A stretch of DNA of 64,000 bases from Liminaster sp017519885. GTDB taxonomy: Bacteria > Bacteroidota > Bacteroidia > Bacteroidales > UBA3663. This document shows, piece after piece, positions 36,322 to 45,587 of the stretch. Made by a program: the position numbers and the translations under genes. The stretch is from the NCBI GenBank assembly GCA_017519885.1, contig JAFWRO010000015.1:305507-369506 (forward strand), read 5' to 3'. Below the pieces are notes generated by a model. It saw only the letters and a list, made by a program, of their open reading frames with translations, did no database searches and had not been told where the DNA came from. Each line of letters opens with the position of its first letter. Within the stretch, counting starts at the first letter, position 1.

Positions 36322-37323
36322 ATGAAAACTCTAACCATTTTTACTCCAACGTATAATCGAAAACATACCATATCCCGGACCTACGAATCTCTTTGCAGAC
36401 AGACATCCGACAATTTTGATTGGTTGATTATCGATGATGGTAGTACGGATGGAACGCGAGAATGGGTAGAGAGTCTTGGTGAGAAAGTCATCAATCGGGG
36501 AGATAACTTCGATTGGATGGGAAGGCATTTGCAATCGGAAGATGAGAACCATTTTGTTATACTTTCGACTGACGCCGTATTCAACAATCCGCTAAGAATT
36601 GAGTATATATATAAACCCAATGGTGGTCTATATACTGGATATAATATTGCGTATGCAACAATACAAACTGAGTTATGCGTATGTATCGATAGTGATGACT
36701 ATATGCCTGATAATACTGTTGAAATAATCATCTCTAAGTGGAATAACTATGTGGCAAACAATTTTGTCAAGAAGAATGAGTTGGGAGGTATTGTTGGTCT
36801 CGACTTCAATGTCGTTAACAAGAAACCAATAGGAGGATTTTTCACCGAAGATAACAAAGTTTGCTTTTGGGAAGACTTGCACCACATAGGCGATAGCAAG
36901 CAAGTGATGCGAACCGAATTAATGCGTCGTGTCGCGCCTCAGGTCGGTTTTCAAGGGGAGCGAGATTTCAATCCCTACTATATGCTCATGCAGGTTTGCA
37001 ATGAATATCCAGTCATGGTCGTGAATGAGAATTTCTGTTGGGTAGAATATCAGACTTCCGGTGATTCGATGTCGGCTGGAATCTGGAAGCAATATGTGCG
37101 TTCTCCCCGCAGTTATGCCAAGTATCGTATTATGCAGTTGCAAATGAAGCATGGAATCGACTTGAAACGTAAGTTTATGCTTTGTATTCATTATGTTTCT
37201 TCTTGCATTCTTTCCAAGGACAGGGATTGGCTTCATAACTCACCCGAAAAGTTGATGACTTTTTGTGCAGCTCCCTTTGGCTTGTTTCTTTCGTGGGTCG
37301 TGAAATACAAGAATCGTCGATAA
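36322..37323 (+). CDS. Family 2 glycosyltransferase with an insertion
   Basis: A 333-residue GT2 enzyme: LTIFTPTYNRKHTISRTYES, IIDDGSTDGTREWVE and CVCIDSDDYMPDNTVE. Between the donor-site motif and PNGGLYTGYN there is an unusually long segment (about residues 55-92, with NFDWMGRHLQ), so the DXD comes later than in its neighbours. This is seen in some Bacteroidetes capsule GT2 proteins. Acceptor unknown. Confidence 0.86.
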   Translation: MKTLTIFTPTYNRKHTISRTYESLCRQTSDNFDWLIIDDGSTDGTREWVESLGEKVINRGDNFDWMGRHLQSEDENHFVILSTDAVFNNPLRIEYIYKPNGGLYTGYNIAYATIQTELCVCIDSDDYMPDNTVEIIISKWNNYVANNFVKKNELGGIVGLDFNVVNKKPIGGFFTEDNKVCFWEDLHHIGDSKQVMRTELMRRVAPQVGFQGERDFNPYYMLMQVCNEYPVMVVNENFCWVEYQTSGDSMSAGIWKQYVRSPRSYAKYRIMQLQMKHGIDLKRKFMLCIHYVSSCILSKDRDWLHNSPEKLMTFCAAPFGLFLSWVVKYKNRR

Positions 37324-37335
37324 AGTTTCTGTCAA

Positions 37336-37887
37336 ATGAATGGCTTAATCAAACGTGACCTTTATCGTTATATTGGGAATGACAGCAATCGGTTCCTGTA
37401 CCAGTTGCGATATTTTCTTTTTACACCAGGGTTCCAATATATTTATTTTTTTCGCAAGGCATCACTTGCCAAATTCAAGATTTCAAAGATGCTGTTTGAA
37501 ATCTGCTTGAAGTTGTGTTCCTTCAAATTCGGGATTCAGATTCCATCGTCCACTCAAATCGGCGAAGGGCTGAGGATTTCTCATTTTGGGACAATTGTGG
37601 TTAATCCAGGGGCAGTTATAGGAAATAATTTTTCTATAGCAGAAGGCACATTGATTGGCAATTCTCAGGGCAAGAAATCAGGCTGTCCGGTCATCGGCGA
37701 TAATGTATGTATGCAGGCTAATTCTGTTGTCGTCGGTGGGGTAAGGATTGGGAACCATGTTTTGATAGCGCCAGGTGCGTTCGTGAATTTTGATGTGCCC
37801 GACAATAGCATTGTCATTGGTAATCCCGGAAAAATCATTCAAAGAGATTCCTCTCCGACCGATAAATATAATGTTTATAAGGTCTGA
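37336..37887 (+). CDS. CysE-like hexapeptide acetyltransferase
   Basis: A 183-residue protein whose second half is a left-handed beta-helix: QIGEGLRISHFGTIVVNPG, VIGNNFSIAEGTLIGN, VIGDNVCMQANSVVVGG and RIGNHVLIAPGAFVNF. The His in ISHFG is at the catalytic position. It resembles the serine-acetyltransferase type used for O-acetylation of sugars in capsule loci more than cysteine biosynthesis, because it lacks the long N-terminal domain of CysE. It lies between two glycosyltransferase genes. Confidence 0.83.
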   Translation: MNGLIKRDLYRYIGNDSNRFLYQLRYFLFTPGFQYIYFFRKASLAKFKISKMLFEICLKLCSFKFGIQIPSSTQIGEGLRISHFGTIVVNPGAVIGNNFSIAEGTLIGNSQGKKSGCPVIGDNVCMQANSVVVGGVRIGNHVLIAPGAFVNFDVPDNSIVIGNPGKIIQRDSSPTDKYNVYKV

Positions 37888-37890
37888 AAC

Positions 37891-38985
37891 ATGAGAATTT
37901 TACATGTTATTACTTCTCTTCGCACGGGTGGGGCCGAGAAGTTGATGGTTGATTTGCTCCCCAAGTTAAGGGATTTGGGCAATGAAGTCGAGATTCTTCT
38001 TTTCGATGGGATACCCACGCCATTTTATGACCAACTGATATCTGCCGGGATCCAAGTGAATGCCTTGAGAGTGGGAGGGAGTGTCTATAATCCTGCCAAT
38101 ATTCTAGCCCTTCGACCCTATCTGAAGCGTTTCGATATCATTCATTCCCACAACACTGCCTGTCAGTTTTTTTTGGCCATTGCAAAAAAGATAACAAGGG
38201 CCAGTTGCAAGATCGTTACTACAGAACACAGTACATCCAATCGTCGTCGAGACCATTCTTTTTTTAAGGCTATAGACGGCTGGATGTATAATCAATACGA
38301 AAAGATAATCTGTGTTTCAGAGATTTCGGCTCAGAACATCAGGGATTATGTCGGATGCTCTCGAATGCCTATTGCTGTCATCCCCAATGGTATTGACTAT
38401 TCAAAGTTTAGTGAAGCACAGCCTAATGCTGAAATTATCGACCATTATGCAGGTGTTCGTCGCGCCGTAATGGTAGCCGGCTTCCGCTATGAGAAAGATC
38501 ATCCTACAGTAATAAAGGCATTTTCCTTGCTTCCTGACGATTATCATTTGTTCCTTGTCGGTGATGGCGACCGTCGTCAAGAATACGAAAAACTCATTCG
38601 TGAATTGGGATGTGAGGATAAAATCCACCTCTTGGGAGTACGCTCCGATGTCCCATCCTTGCTGAAGGCTTCTGAAGTAGTCATTATGTCGTCTCATCGT
38701 GAAGGTTTGTCTTTATCGAATCTCGAGGGTATGGCATCTGGGCGTCCATTCGTTGCCAGTGATGTGGATGGTCTCCATGAAATTGTGGATGGATATGGCT
38801 TGCTATTCCCACATGAGGATGCTCAAGCGTTGGCAGATATCATTATAAAATTGTCGGCCGATGAGTCTTACGCAAAAAAAGTAGCATTAAGATGTCAGGA
38901 ACGAGCTAAACAATTTGACATAAATGTAATGGCTAGACGATATAATAGTATTTATCAGGAAGTTTATAGATTGAGTAGTGTATGA
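37891..38985 (+). CDS. Family 4 glycosyltransferase
   Basis: A 364-residue GT4 enzyme: ILHVITSLRTGGAEKLMVDL, IIHSHNTACQFFLA, MVAGFRYEKDHPTVIKAF and VVIMSSHREGLSLSNLEGMA (the E-x7-E motif). These are the features of retaining GT-B transferases of the WcaL/TuaC type. It lies 3 nt after the acetyltransferase and overlaps the next gene by 4 nt. Confidence 0.89.
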   Translation: MRILHVITSLRTGGAEKLMVDLLPKLRDLGNEVEILLFDGIPTPFYDQLISAGIQVNALRVGGSVYNPANILALRPYLKRFDIIHSHNTACQFFLAIAKKITRASCKIVTTEHSTSNRRRDHSFFKAIDGWMYNQYEKIICVSEISAQNIRDYVGCSRMPIAVIPNGIDYSKFSEAQPNAEIIDHYAGVRRAVMVAGFRYEKDHPTVIKAFSLLPDDYHLFLVGDGDRRQEYEKLIRELGCEDKIHLLGVRSDVPSLLKASEVVIMSSHREGLSLSNLEGMASGRPFVASDVDGLHEIVDGYGLLFPHEDAQALADIIIKLSADESYAKKVALRCQERAKQFDINVMARRYNSIYQEVYRLSSV

Positions 38986-39989
38986 AAACAGTTGTTGTAT
39001 TTGGTGCAACAGGTAATTTAGGTGCTTATATTGCTGTCCATTTGAAACAACAGGGATATAATGTTATTGCTGTTGGTCATAGAAACAATGATAATGGATT
39101 CTTCGCTGATCGAGGAATGGTATATTATTCTGTTGATATAAAAGATTTCTCATCGTTCAATGTATTGCCCAAAAGTGACATTTTCGCTGTTGCTCATTTT
39201 GCAAGTTCTTTGCCCTCACGTTATGCTTTTGATCCAAAAGAACTAATCGAATCCATCACTATTGGTACATTAAATGTCCTTGAATGGATGCGAAATGTAG
39301 ATTGTAAAAAAATCGTATTCCCTCAGACGCCTTCTGATATGGCTAAGTACCATAATCAGCCGGGAATGATTCCTTGTGATGCCCCTCGTCATTTTCCCTT
39401 GACAGGTGATCATGCGGTTTATACGATTGCTAAAAATGCTGCTGTCGATTTGATGGAGCATTATCATGCAGAATATGGAATCAGATTCTTTGCATTACGC
39501 TTTTTTACAATCTATCAATATCATCCAAATGCATATCATTATGCAAACTTCAAGCGAAGAATGATGCCTTATCGTATGTTGATGGATAGAGCGAGCAAAA
39601 GCCTACCCATTGAGATTTGGGGAGATTGCAAAAAAGCAAAAGAAATGGTCTATATAAAGGATTTTGTGCGATTGGTTCAAGCATGCATAGAGTCGGACAA
39701 AGAAGGTGGTTGCTATAACTGTGGAAATGGTTGGCAAGTATCACTGGAGGAACAAATCAAAGGCATTATTGAGGTATTTTCTCCTAAGGATAATCCATCC
39801 CCAATTATCTATTGTCCCGAAAAGCCCGATCCATTGCAGAATGCATTTGATATGACTAAGACATTTAACGATTTCCCAACCTATCGACCCAAGTATTCGT
39901 ACATCGATCAACTTCGTGATTTTAAACAGGAAATGACCGAGGAACCGATGGCTCAACTGTGGGGGAGAAAGGAGGACTATATGGAATGA
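38982..39989 (+). CDS. Extended SDR (sugar-nucleotide epimerase/reductase)
   Basis: A 335-residue extended SDR with GATGNLG at residues 8-14 and YTIAKNAAVDLMEHYHAEYG holding the Tyr and Lys. The usual SS(E)VYG stretch is replaced by FPQTPSDMAKYHNQ, so the Ser/Thr of the triad has shifted surroundings and the reaction may differ from a simple 4-epimerase. It precedes the initiating transferase gene by 3 nt and may make the first sugar of the repeat. Confidence 0.83.
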   Translation: MKTVVVFGATGNLGAYIAVHLKQQGYNVIAVGHRNNDNGFFADRGMVYYSVDIKDFSSFNVLPKSDIFAVAHFASSLPSRYAFDPKELIESITIGTLNVLEWMRNVDCKKIVFPQTPSDMAKYHNQPGMIPCDAPRHFPLTGDHAVYTIAKNAAVDLMEHYHAEYGIRFFALRFFTIYQYHPNAYHYANFKRRMMPYRMLMDRASKSLPIEIWGDCKKAKEMVYIKDFVRLVQACIESDKEGGCYNCGNGWQVSLEEQIKGIIEVFSPKDNPSPIIYCPEKPDPLQNAFDMTKTFNDFPTYRPKYSYIDQLRDFKQEMTEEPMAQLWGRKEDYME

Positions 39990-39992
39990 TTT

Positions 39993-40613
39993 ATGTATAA
40001 AAATTTCATTAAACGAGCCATTGATTTTATCATTGTTCTTTGTGCCCTTCTTTTAATATGGCCTATTCTTATAATACTTGCTCTATTGCTATATATCTTT
40101 AATGAAGGAGCTGGTGTATTTTATACACAAGAAAGACCTGGGTACAAAGGGAAAATTTTTAAAATCATTAAGTTCAAGACAATGAATGAAAGGAGGGATA
40201 GTAATGGATATCTTCTTCCCGATGTACAACGAATTACGAAATTTGGCGGTTGGGTTCGCAGGTTGAGTCTTGATGAACTACCTCAGTTATTCAATGTACT
40301 TAAGGGTGATATGGCACTTATTGGTCCACGACCACTTTTGGTCGAATATCTCCCTCTTTATAGTAAGGAACAAGCACGTCGCCATGATGTGCGTCCAGGA
40401 ATTACAGGATGGGCTCAATGTCATGGGCGGAATAATTTGAGTTGGACAAAGAAATTTGAACTGGATGTTTGGTACGTTGATCATATCTCTTTCAAGGTCG
40501 ATTGTCAAATCATATTGACTACCATTATGAAAGTTATCAAGAGAGCAGATATTGACAATGATAATGTCGAGGAAAAAAAATATACAACTCCTTTATTTAA
40601 TGGAAAGAATTGA
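39993..40613 (+). CDS. Initiating sugar-phosphate transferase (PglC-like)
   Basis: A 206-residue bacterial sugar transferase of the short, monotopic PglC type. It has one membrane segment (FIIVLCALLLIWPILIILAL), YTQERPGYKGKIFKIIKFKT, LDELPQLFNVLKGDMALIGP (catalytic Asp-Glu pair) and RPGITGWAQCHGRNNLSW. It transfers a sugar phosphate to undecaprenyl phosphate, the first step of repeat-unit assembly. Being near the 3' end of the operon is common for Bacteroidetes capsule loci. The stop lies inside the next gene. Confidence 0.92.
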   Translation: MYKNFIKRAIDFIIVLCALLLIWPILIILALLLYIFNEGAGVFYTQERPGYKGKIFKIIKFKTMNERRDSNGYLLPDVQRITKFGGWVRRLSLDELPQLFNVLKGDMALIGPRPLLVEYLPLYSKEQARRHDVRPGITGWAQCHGRNNLSWTKKFELDVWYVDHISFKVDCQIILTTIMKVIKRADIDNDNVEEKKYTTPLFNGKN

Positions 40614-41793
40614 TTCTTTTTCGAGCTTACAGACACCATGCTTTATTTTGGATCAAGATGAACTGAATAGAAGTATTGTCGGCTTTCAAGATGCTCTTCA
40701 ATCTTTTTCCCGGAAATCGATAGTTGGTTATTCTGTTAAAACCAATTCACTTCCTTTTTGTCTACATTTTGCATATCGGTCGGGTGCATATGCCGAAGTC
40801 GTTTCTTTTGACGAATATAATATTGCACGTAAATGTGGGTTCGAACAGTCTAGGATTATTTATAATGGTCCAATGAAGTCGAAAGAGTCTTTTTTAGATG
40901 CCATTTTGAATGGTTCCTATGTTAATATTGAAACCAAAAGAGAACTCGAATGGCTTTTGTGTCTGCCTAAAGACAAATCTTATTACATAGGCCTTCGATT
41001 AAATATCAATATATCAAAAGTGTCGCCCGAAGATGCTGATGGAGATAATGACAACAGTCGTTTTGGTTTTTCCGATGACACTCTTGAATTCAAGGATGCT
41101 ATAGAATATATTGAAAAACTCCCTAATGTTAGACTGGCAGGATTGCATATCCATCGTACCGCTCATAATCGAAGCATTCATTTTTATGAGAATTCGATAC
41201 AATATGCTTGTGATATCATTCATAAATATGGCCTTGAATTAGAATATTTAGATGTTGGAGGTGGGTATTTCGGAATATTCCCTAACAAACCTACTTATTT
41301 GCAATATTCCGAGGCATTTTATAGAGTCCTGAAAAAGAATTCTCTCGATCATCTTTGCATTATAGTAGAACCAGGAAATGCGTTGGTAGCATCTTGCTTT
41401 TCTTTCCTCAGCGAAGTAATTGATGTTAAACAGGTGGAACCTGACTTATGGTTTATTACTACCGATGGTTCCCGAAATGATGTGGATCCATTCTTTAGAA
41501 AGACCTCCTATCTGGACGAGGAGTTCTATTTTGAAGAAACAGAAATAGCAAAAGAACAGATTATTTCTGGATGCACTTGCTTGGAATATGACAGATTGTT
41601 CTCTCTTATTGATAAACCACTTTTGAGTGTGGGTGATCGTATTCTCTATAGAAATGTAGGTGCCTATACGATGTGCCTTACACCTTTGTTTATACGGTTA
41701 TTCCCTAATATCTATGTTAAGGAGGAAAATGATTACAAACTGATTCGCGAAAGGTGGACAGTTAATGAGTATTTACAGAAATCAACTTATTGA
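40600..41793 (+). CDS. PLP-dependent decarboxylase (DAP/Orn/Arg decarboxylase fold III)
   Basis: A 397-residue fold-III PLP enzyme: IVGYSVKTN (Lys47 binds PLP), GLHIHRTAH, LDVGGGY and EPGNALVASCF. In LysA the last motif is EPGR; here the Arg is Asn, which points to a different substrate from diaminopimelate. In-frame ATGs at 40552 and 40564 would extend it into the previous gene; 40600 gives the normal length and a 14-nt overlap. It precedes an ATP-grasp ligase by 3 nt, so it may produce an amine that is then joined to a carboxyl group. Confidence 0.83.
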   Translation: MERIDSFSSLQTPCFILDQDELNRSIVGFQDALQSFSRKSIVGYSVKTNSLPFCLHFAYRSGAYAEVVSFDEYNIARKCGFEQSRIIYNGPMKSKESFLDAILNGSYVNIETKRELEWLLCLPKDKSYYIGLRLNINISKVSPEDADGDNDNSRFGFSDDTLEFKDAIEYIEKLPNVRLAGLHIHRTAHNRSIHFYENSIQYACDIIHKYGLELEYLDVGGGYFGIFPNKPTYLQYSEAFYRVLKKNSLDHLCIIVEPGNALVASCFSFLSEVIDVKQVEPDLWFITTDGSRNDVDPFFRKTSYLDEEFYFEETEIAKEQIISGCTCLEYDRLFSLIDKPLLSVGDRILYRNVGAYTMCLTPLFIRLFPNIYVKEENDYKLIRERWTVNEYLQKSTY

Positions 41794-41796
41794 ATT

Positions 41797-42798
41797 ATGG
41801 ATAATATTCTTTTTTGCAGCGCTGGTCGTCGTTGCAAACTACTGAAAGACTTTAAGGAATCAATGCATGGAAATGGCAAGATTGTAGCTACCGATCTTAG
41901 CCCAGTAGCACCTGCATTGTTTTTTGCGGATGAACAATATCTTGTCCCAAGAATTGATGATCCATCTTATTTCGATCGAGTATTTGAGATTTGTGAGAAA
42001 AGCAAAATCAAGGCAATTACAACTCTGATCGATCCCGAGATTGAATTATTGGCAAAGCATAGAGACGAATTCGAAAAGAAAGGAATCCTGCCACTTTGTC
42101 CTGCAGCTTGGACAGCTCATCTTTGTTTTGACAAGTATGAGATGTTCAAGTATTTGAAGGGGAAGGGGGTTCGTACGGTGTTGACTTATAATTCTTTGGA
42201 AGATCTTAAACAAGGAATTGATAAGGGAGAAGTCGGATTCCCTGTTTTTATGAAACCAATTTCAGGTAGTGGTAGTGTCGGTATTGGCAAGGTAAATAAT
42301 TGGGAAGAAGCCGAAGAAAAGTTCAACGATGGAAGGTTTACCTATATTATCCAAGAACTGATGACTGGAGGTGATTGTGATGCTGACGTTTATGTCGATT
42401 GTATATCACATAAGCCTGTGGCTGTTTTTTCCAAAAAGAAGATTGAAAGTCGAATAGGTGGTGCAAGTAAGACCATCTCTTTTAAGGATCCTAAACTATT
42501 CTCTTTTGTCGAAGAGGTTTGTTCTGTACTGGAATTGAATGGTCCATGTGATATGGATTTCTTTATCAAGGACGGAGAATATTACCTTTCTGAAATCAAT
42601 CCTCGTTTTGGTGGAGCCTATCTTCATGCTTACGGTGCTGGTGTTGATTTTATTCAATTGATTTTGAATAATATTCACGGCATCGAAAATCATCCCATTA
42701 TTGGTCAATATGACGAAGATATTATCATGATGATGTATGATGATGTGGTGATTACTCGAAAAAGCGATTTGCTTTCCGATGACTTTCCCCTGCTATAA
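41797..42798 (+). CDS. ATP-grasp ligase (CarB/PylC-like)
   Basis: A 333-residue ATP-grasp protein. It has an N-terminal Rossmann-like part (ILFCSAGRRCKLLKDFKES), the phosphate-binding loop PISGSGSVGIGKV and the metal site FFIKDGEYYLSEINPRFGGA with its Glu and Asn. Such enzymes activate a carboxylate as acyl phosphate and couple it to an amine. Its position directly after the PLP decarboxylase suggests that the two make and attach an amino-acid-derived or amine group to a sugar. Confidence 0.85.
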   Translation: MDNILFCSAGRRCKLLKDFKESMHGNGKIVATDLSPVAPALFFADEQYLVPRIDDPSYFDRVFEICEKSKIKAITTLIDPEIELLAKHRDEFEKKGILPLCPAAWTAHLCFDKYEMFKYLKGKGVRTVLTYNSLEDLKQGIDKGEVGFPVFMKPISGSGSVGIGKVNNWEEAEEKFNDGRFTYIIQELMTGGDCDADVYVDCISHKPVAVFSKKKIESRIGGASKTISFKDPKLFSFVEEVCSVLELNGPCDMDFFIKDGEYYLSEINPRFGGAYLHAYGAGVDFIQLILNNIHGIENHPIIGQYDEDIIMMMYDDVVITRKSDLLSDDFPLL

Positions 42799-42808
42799 AA
42801 TAAGATAG

Positions 42809-43990
42809 ATGGCAATTAAGATTGTTAGATGTGCAACAGTTGGCACATCATTAGATACTTTTTGTCGAGGTCTTTTGACTGAACTTCGAGATAAGGGATT
42901 TGAAGTTGTCGCTTTATCTTCTCCTGATAAAGACTTGGAACAATTGGGAAAACGGGAGATGGTTCGCACAATCGGTGTCTCTATGTCGCGTCATATTGCG
43001 CCATTGAAAGATTTTCTTTCTTTGTTGCGGTTGATTCGCGTCTTTATTAAGGAAAAACCAGATATGGTTCATTCCATGACTCCTAAGGCAGGACTTCTAT
43101 GTATGATTGCTTCATGGGTAGCACGAGTACCTGTAAGAGTACATACTTTTACAGGGCTTGTATTCCCGACGGCAAAAGGCCTGACTAAGAAGGTACTAAT
43201 GACTACCGATTGGTTGACATGTGCTTGTGCTACGCATGTGATTCCTGAAGGGCAAGGGGTGCTGAATGACTTGAGAAATAATGGTATCACATCGAAACCA
43301 ATGAAGGTATTGGGTTATGGGAATGTGATGGGTGTGGATATGACACGCTTTTCTCGTAGGTCGGAGGTGATGTCTAAAGTCGCTTTACTTAAAAAGGAAG
43401 GCGTGTTTACCTTTGTTTTTGTGGGCCGTATTGTTGGGGATAAGGGAATTAATGAATTAGTGCAAGCTTTCAAAGTTTTGTTGGCTCAAGATTTCCCGAA
43501 AAGACTAAGATTGGTTTTAGTTGGCAATTACGAGAGCGATTTAGACCCGATTTCATCAGATAGCAAACAAGCCATTGATTCGACACCGGAAATTGAAGCC
43601 GTTGGATCTCAATATGGGGATGATTTGTTGGCAAGGTATGCTGCGAGTGATTGCTTCGTGTTCCCGAGTTATAGAGAGGGCTTCCCCAATACGGTGCTCG
43701 AAGCTGGAGCTTTAGGTTTGCCCTCGATTGTGACGGATATTAATGGTTCACGAGAAATTATTATTCCATACGAGAAAGATTCTCAGGGAGCAACTGGATT
43801 GATTATACCCTCTCATGATGCTGATGCTTTGCAGAGGGCAATGTCTTGGATGATTACCCATGATGCTGAAAGAGAGAAAATGGCTGCCAATGCTCGGCCT
43901 TCGATTGAATCTCGATTTGAGCAGAGTTTTGTCAGACAATGTTTGTTTGACTTTTACGATGAGATACTAAAAGAGAAAGAAATATCATAA
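42809..43990 (+). CDS. Family 4 glycosyltransferase (PglA/TuaC-like)
   Basis: A 393-residue GT4 enzyme. MSRHIAPLKDFLSLLRLIRV, DMVHSMTPKAGLLCMIASWV and VHTFTGLVFP are typical of the enzymes that add the second sugar after a PglC-type initiation. The donor site is FPSYREGFPNTVLEAGALGL. It is the last assembly gene of the operon and lies close to the initiating transferase, as in many such loci. Confidence 0.88.
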   Translation: MAIKIVRCATVGTSLDTFCRGLLTELRDKGFEVVALSSPDKDLEQLGKREMVRTIGVSMSRHIAPLKDFLSLLRLIRVFIKEKPDMVHSMTPKAGLLCMIASWVARVPVRVHTFTGLVFPTAKGLTKKVLMTTDWLTCACATHVIPEGQGVLNDLRNNGITSKPMKVLGYGNVMGVDMTRFSRRSEVMSKVALLKKEGVFTFVFVGRIVGDKGINELVQAFKVLLAQDFPKRLRLVLVGNYESDLDPISSDSKQAIDSTPEIEAVGSQYGDDLLARYAASDCFVFPSYREGFPNTVLEAGALGLPSIVTDINGSREIIIPYEKDSQGATGLIIPSHDADALQRAMSWMITHDAEREKMAANARPSIESRFEQSFVRQCLFDFYDEILKEKEIS

Positions 43991-43995
43991 ATAAT

Positions 43996-44955
43996 ATGAA
44001 AAGAATACTGATTATTCTATGCTGTTCAATGATGTCATATGTGGCATCTTTCGGTCAACAGGAAGAGTGGGGAACTATTGATGTGCCCACGAGAATGGAC
44101 TGGTGGATTGGAGCATCTGTCGGAACGACTTGGTCATTTGCTGAAAATGCTCCAAGTAACAATATTGGTAAAAATATTCCAAGTTTTGACTTTCAATTGG
44201 GTACATTTTTTACCAGGGCGTTTGGTGTGCGTTTCGGCGGTTCTGTGGCGCCTCAGACAGGAGAGGCTGATGATATAGCGAAAGAACTTGATCCTGCGAA
44301 ATATGATACATATTATCGCTTCTATTTGATGCATGCCTATGCTGATGGTGTGCTCGACCTGACAACGCTTTTTGCTCCGCGTCGAAAGTATCGTCCGAAG
44401 GTCGATGTTATGGTATTTGCTGGTCCTGCGCTCATAGAGGCATTGCATTTTGATATGAAATTGAAGGAATGGGATGAATACCCTGTGGATTATCAGGATA
44501 AGACTTGTTGGTCGTTTCATACAGGATTAATGACGGCCTATCGATTCTCTTCTCATTGGGATTGGACCTTTGAAGCAAGTTATAATGTCACTGAAAGCCG
44601 TTATGATGGTGTGGAGGAAAAAACTTCTGCCAGTGGGTTCTTGAAGCTTCATACGGGCTTTGTTTATCACATCTACGACCGCCGCGATAAGAATCGCTAC
44701 CGTTTGACCACAGATATCGATTCTGATTGGGCTCCGAGATACACTGAGAAGGATCGCGAAAAGGTTCTTAAAGAGGAGCGTGAACGCATCGCGAAAGCAC
44801 GTAAGGAGATGGCCAAGCAACGCGAGACAAAGAATGAGCGTATCAGAAAACACAACGAGGAGGTCAAGAAGGCAAATGAGCGGATTCGCAAGAATAAAGA
44901 AAAACGTGCCAAGGAATGGGAAGAGAAGAAGAAATATAACGAAATATTATATTAA
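43996..44955 (+). CDS. Outer-membrane beta-barrel protein with charged helical C-terminus
   Basis: A 319-residue protein with a signal peptide (IILCCSMMSYVASFG, cleavage near residue 20). About 220 residues of alternating aromatic and polar strands follow, as in small outer-membrane barrels (GASVGTTWSFAENAP, FQLGTFFTRAFGVRFGGSVA, WTFEASYNVTESRY). The last 70 residues are almost only Lys, Glu, Arg and Asn (from about TEKDREKVLKEERERIAKAR) and should form one long helix or coiled coil. A helical tail is unusual after a barrel and might reach into the periplasm. It lies 5 nt after the last glycosyltransferase gene, so it may be in the same transcript. Confidence 0.72.
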   Translation: MKRILIILCCSMMSYVASFGQQEEWGTIDVPTRMDWWIGASVGTTWSFAENAPSNNIGKNIPSFDFQLGTFFTRAFGVRFGGSVAPQTGEADDIAKELDPAKYDTYYRFYLMHAYADGVLDLTTLFAPRRKYRPKVDVMVFAGPALIEALHFDMKLKEWDEYPVDYQDKTCWSFHTGLMTAYRFSSHWDWTFEASYNVTESRYDGVEEKTSASGFLKLHTGFVYHIYDRRDKNRYRLTTDIDSDWAPRYTEKDREKVLKEERERIAKARKEMAKQRETKNERIRKHNEEVKKANERIRKNKEKRAKEWEEKKKYNEILY

Positions 44956-44970
44956 GTATTGTTTAGTTAG

Positions 44971-44998
44971 CACGAATTATCATGAATTTTACATGAAT
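44971..44998 (+). repeat. Dispersed repeat CACGAATTATCATGAATT (copy 1)
   Basis: CACGAATTATCATGAATT followed by a second ATGAATT lies between the barrel gene and the DUF4251 gene. The same 18-base word occurs at 51471-51488, where it is one arm of a larger inverted repeat. Confidence 0.6.
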
Positions 44999-45029
44999 TT
45001 TTTTGAAAAATGTCCCAAATTTTAATACT

Positions 45030-45521
45030 ATGAAAAGGTTCTTTTATTTGTCGTTGATTGTAGCATCAGCGATGATTCTTTGGAGCAGCTGCGCAACATC
45101 GGAGGAAAAAGCAGCACAGATGGCCGTACTATCTGCCAATGTGACTAATGCGCTGGATAATCGTGATTATAAGATTGCAATAGACCGGATGTATCCGATG
45201 AGGGGCAGTAGGCAAGTTTCGTATGGGTATTCTGTAGAAGTGAGAAACGATACGCTGATTTCCTATTTGCCCTATTTCGGTCGTGCTTACAATGTGCCAT
45301 ACGGTGGAGGAAAGGGACTGAATTTCACGGCTCCTATAGGAAGTTATCAGGAATTCATGAAAAGAAATGGACAACGGCACATTGAAATTGGTGTGACCAA
45401 CGAAGAAGATACCTACTTCTACACTATTGAGGTATTCGACAATGGAAATTCATCGGTTGAAGTCCGTGCCCGCCAACGTGAGCGTATTTCATATTCAGGG
45501 AATGTAGAGTTTGGGAAATAA
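45030..45521 (+). CDS. DUF4251 family lipoprotein
   Basis: A 163-residue lipoprotein: MKRFFYLSLIVASAMILWSS followed by Cys21. The body shows KIAIDRMYPMRGSRQVSYGY, LISYLPYFGRAYNVPYGGG and NFTAPIGSYQ, the usual DUF4251 sequence found in many Bacteroidetes. The family is of unknown function and is expected in the periplasm or at the outer membrane. ATG 45030 is preferred over an upstream ATG at 45003 because it begins a proper lipoprotein signal. Confidence 0.85.
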   Translation: MKRFFYLSLIVASAMILWSSCATSEEKAAQMAVLSANVTNALDNRDYKIAIDRMYPMRGSRQVSYGYSVEVRNDTLISYLPYFGRAYNVPYGGGKGLNFTAPIGSYQEFMKRNGQRHIEIGVTNEEDTYFYTIEVFDNGNSSVEVRARQRERISYSGNVEFGK

Positions 45522-45587
45522 TCATTTTTCATATTACTTTTGCTTTTGTAATAGCTCTCGATATCTATTATCATTTTAGAAAATAAA

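Noticed and set aside
44134..44912. Minus-strand frames opposite the barrel protein, one rich in Arg, Ser and Leu
   Set aside because: They come from the Lys/Glu-rich tail read backwards; no leader or domain is seen.
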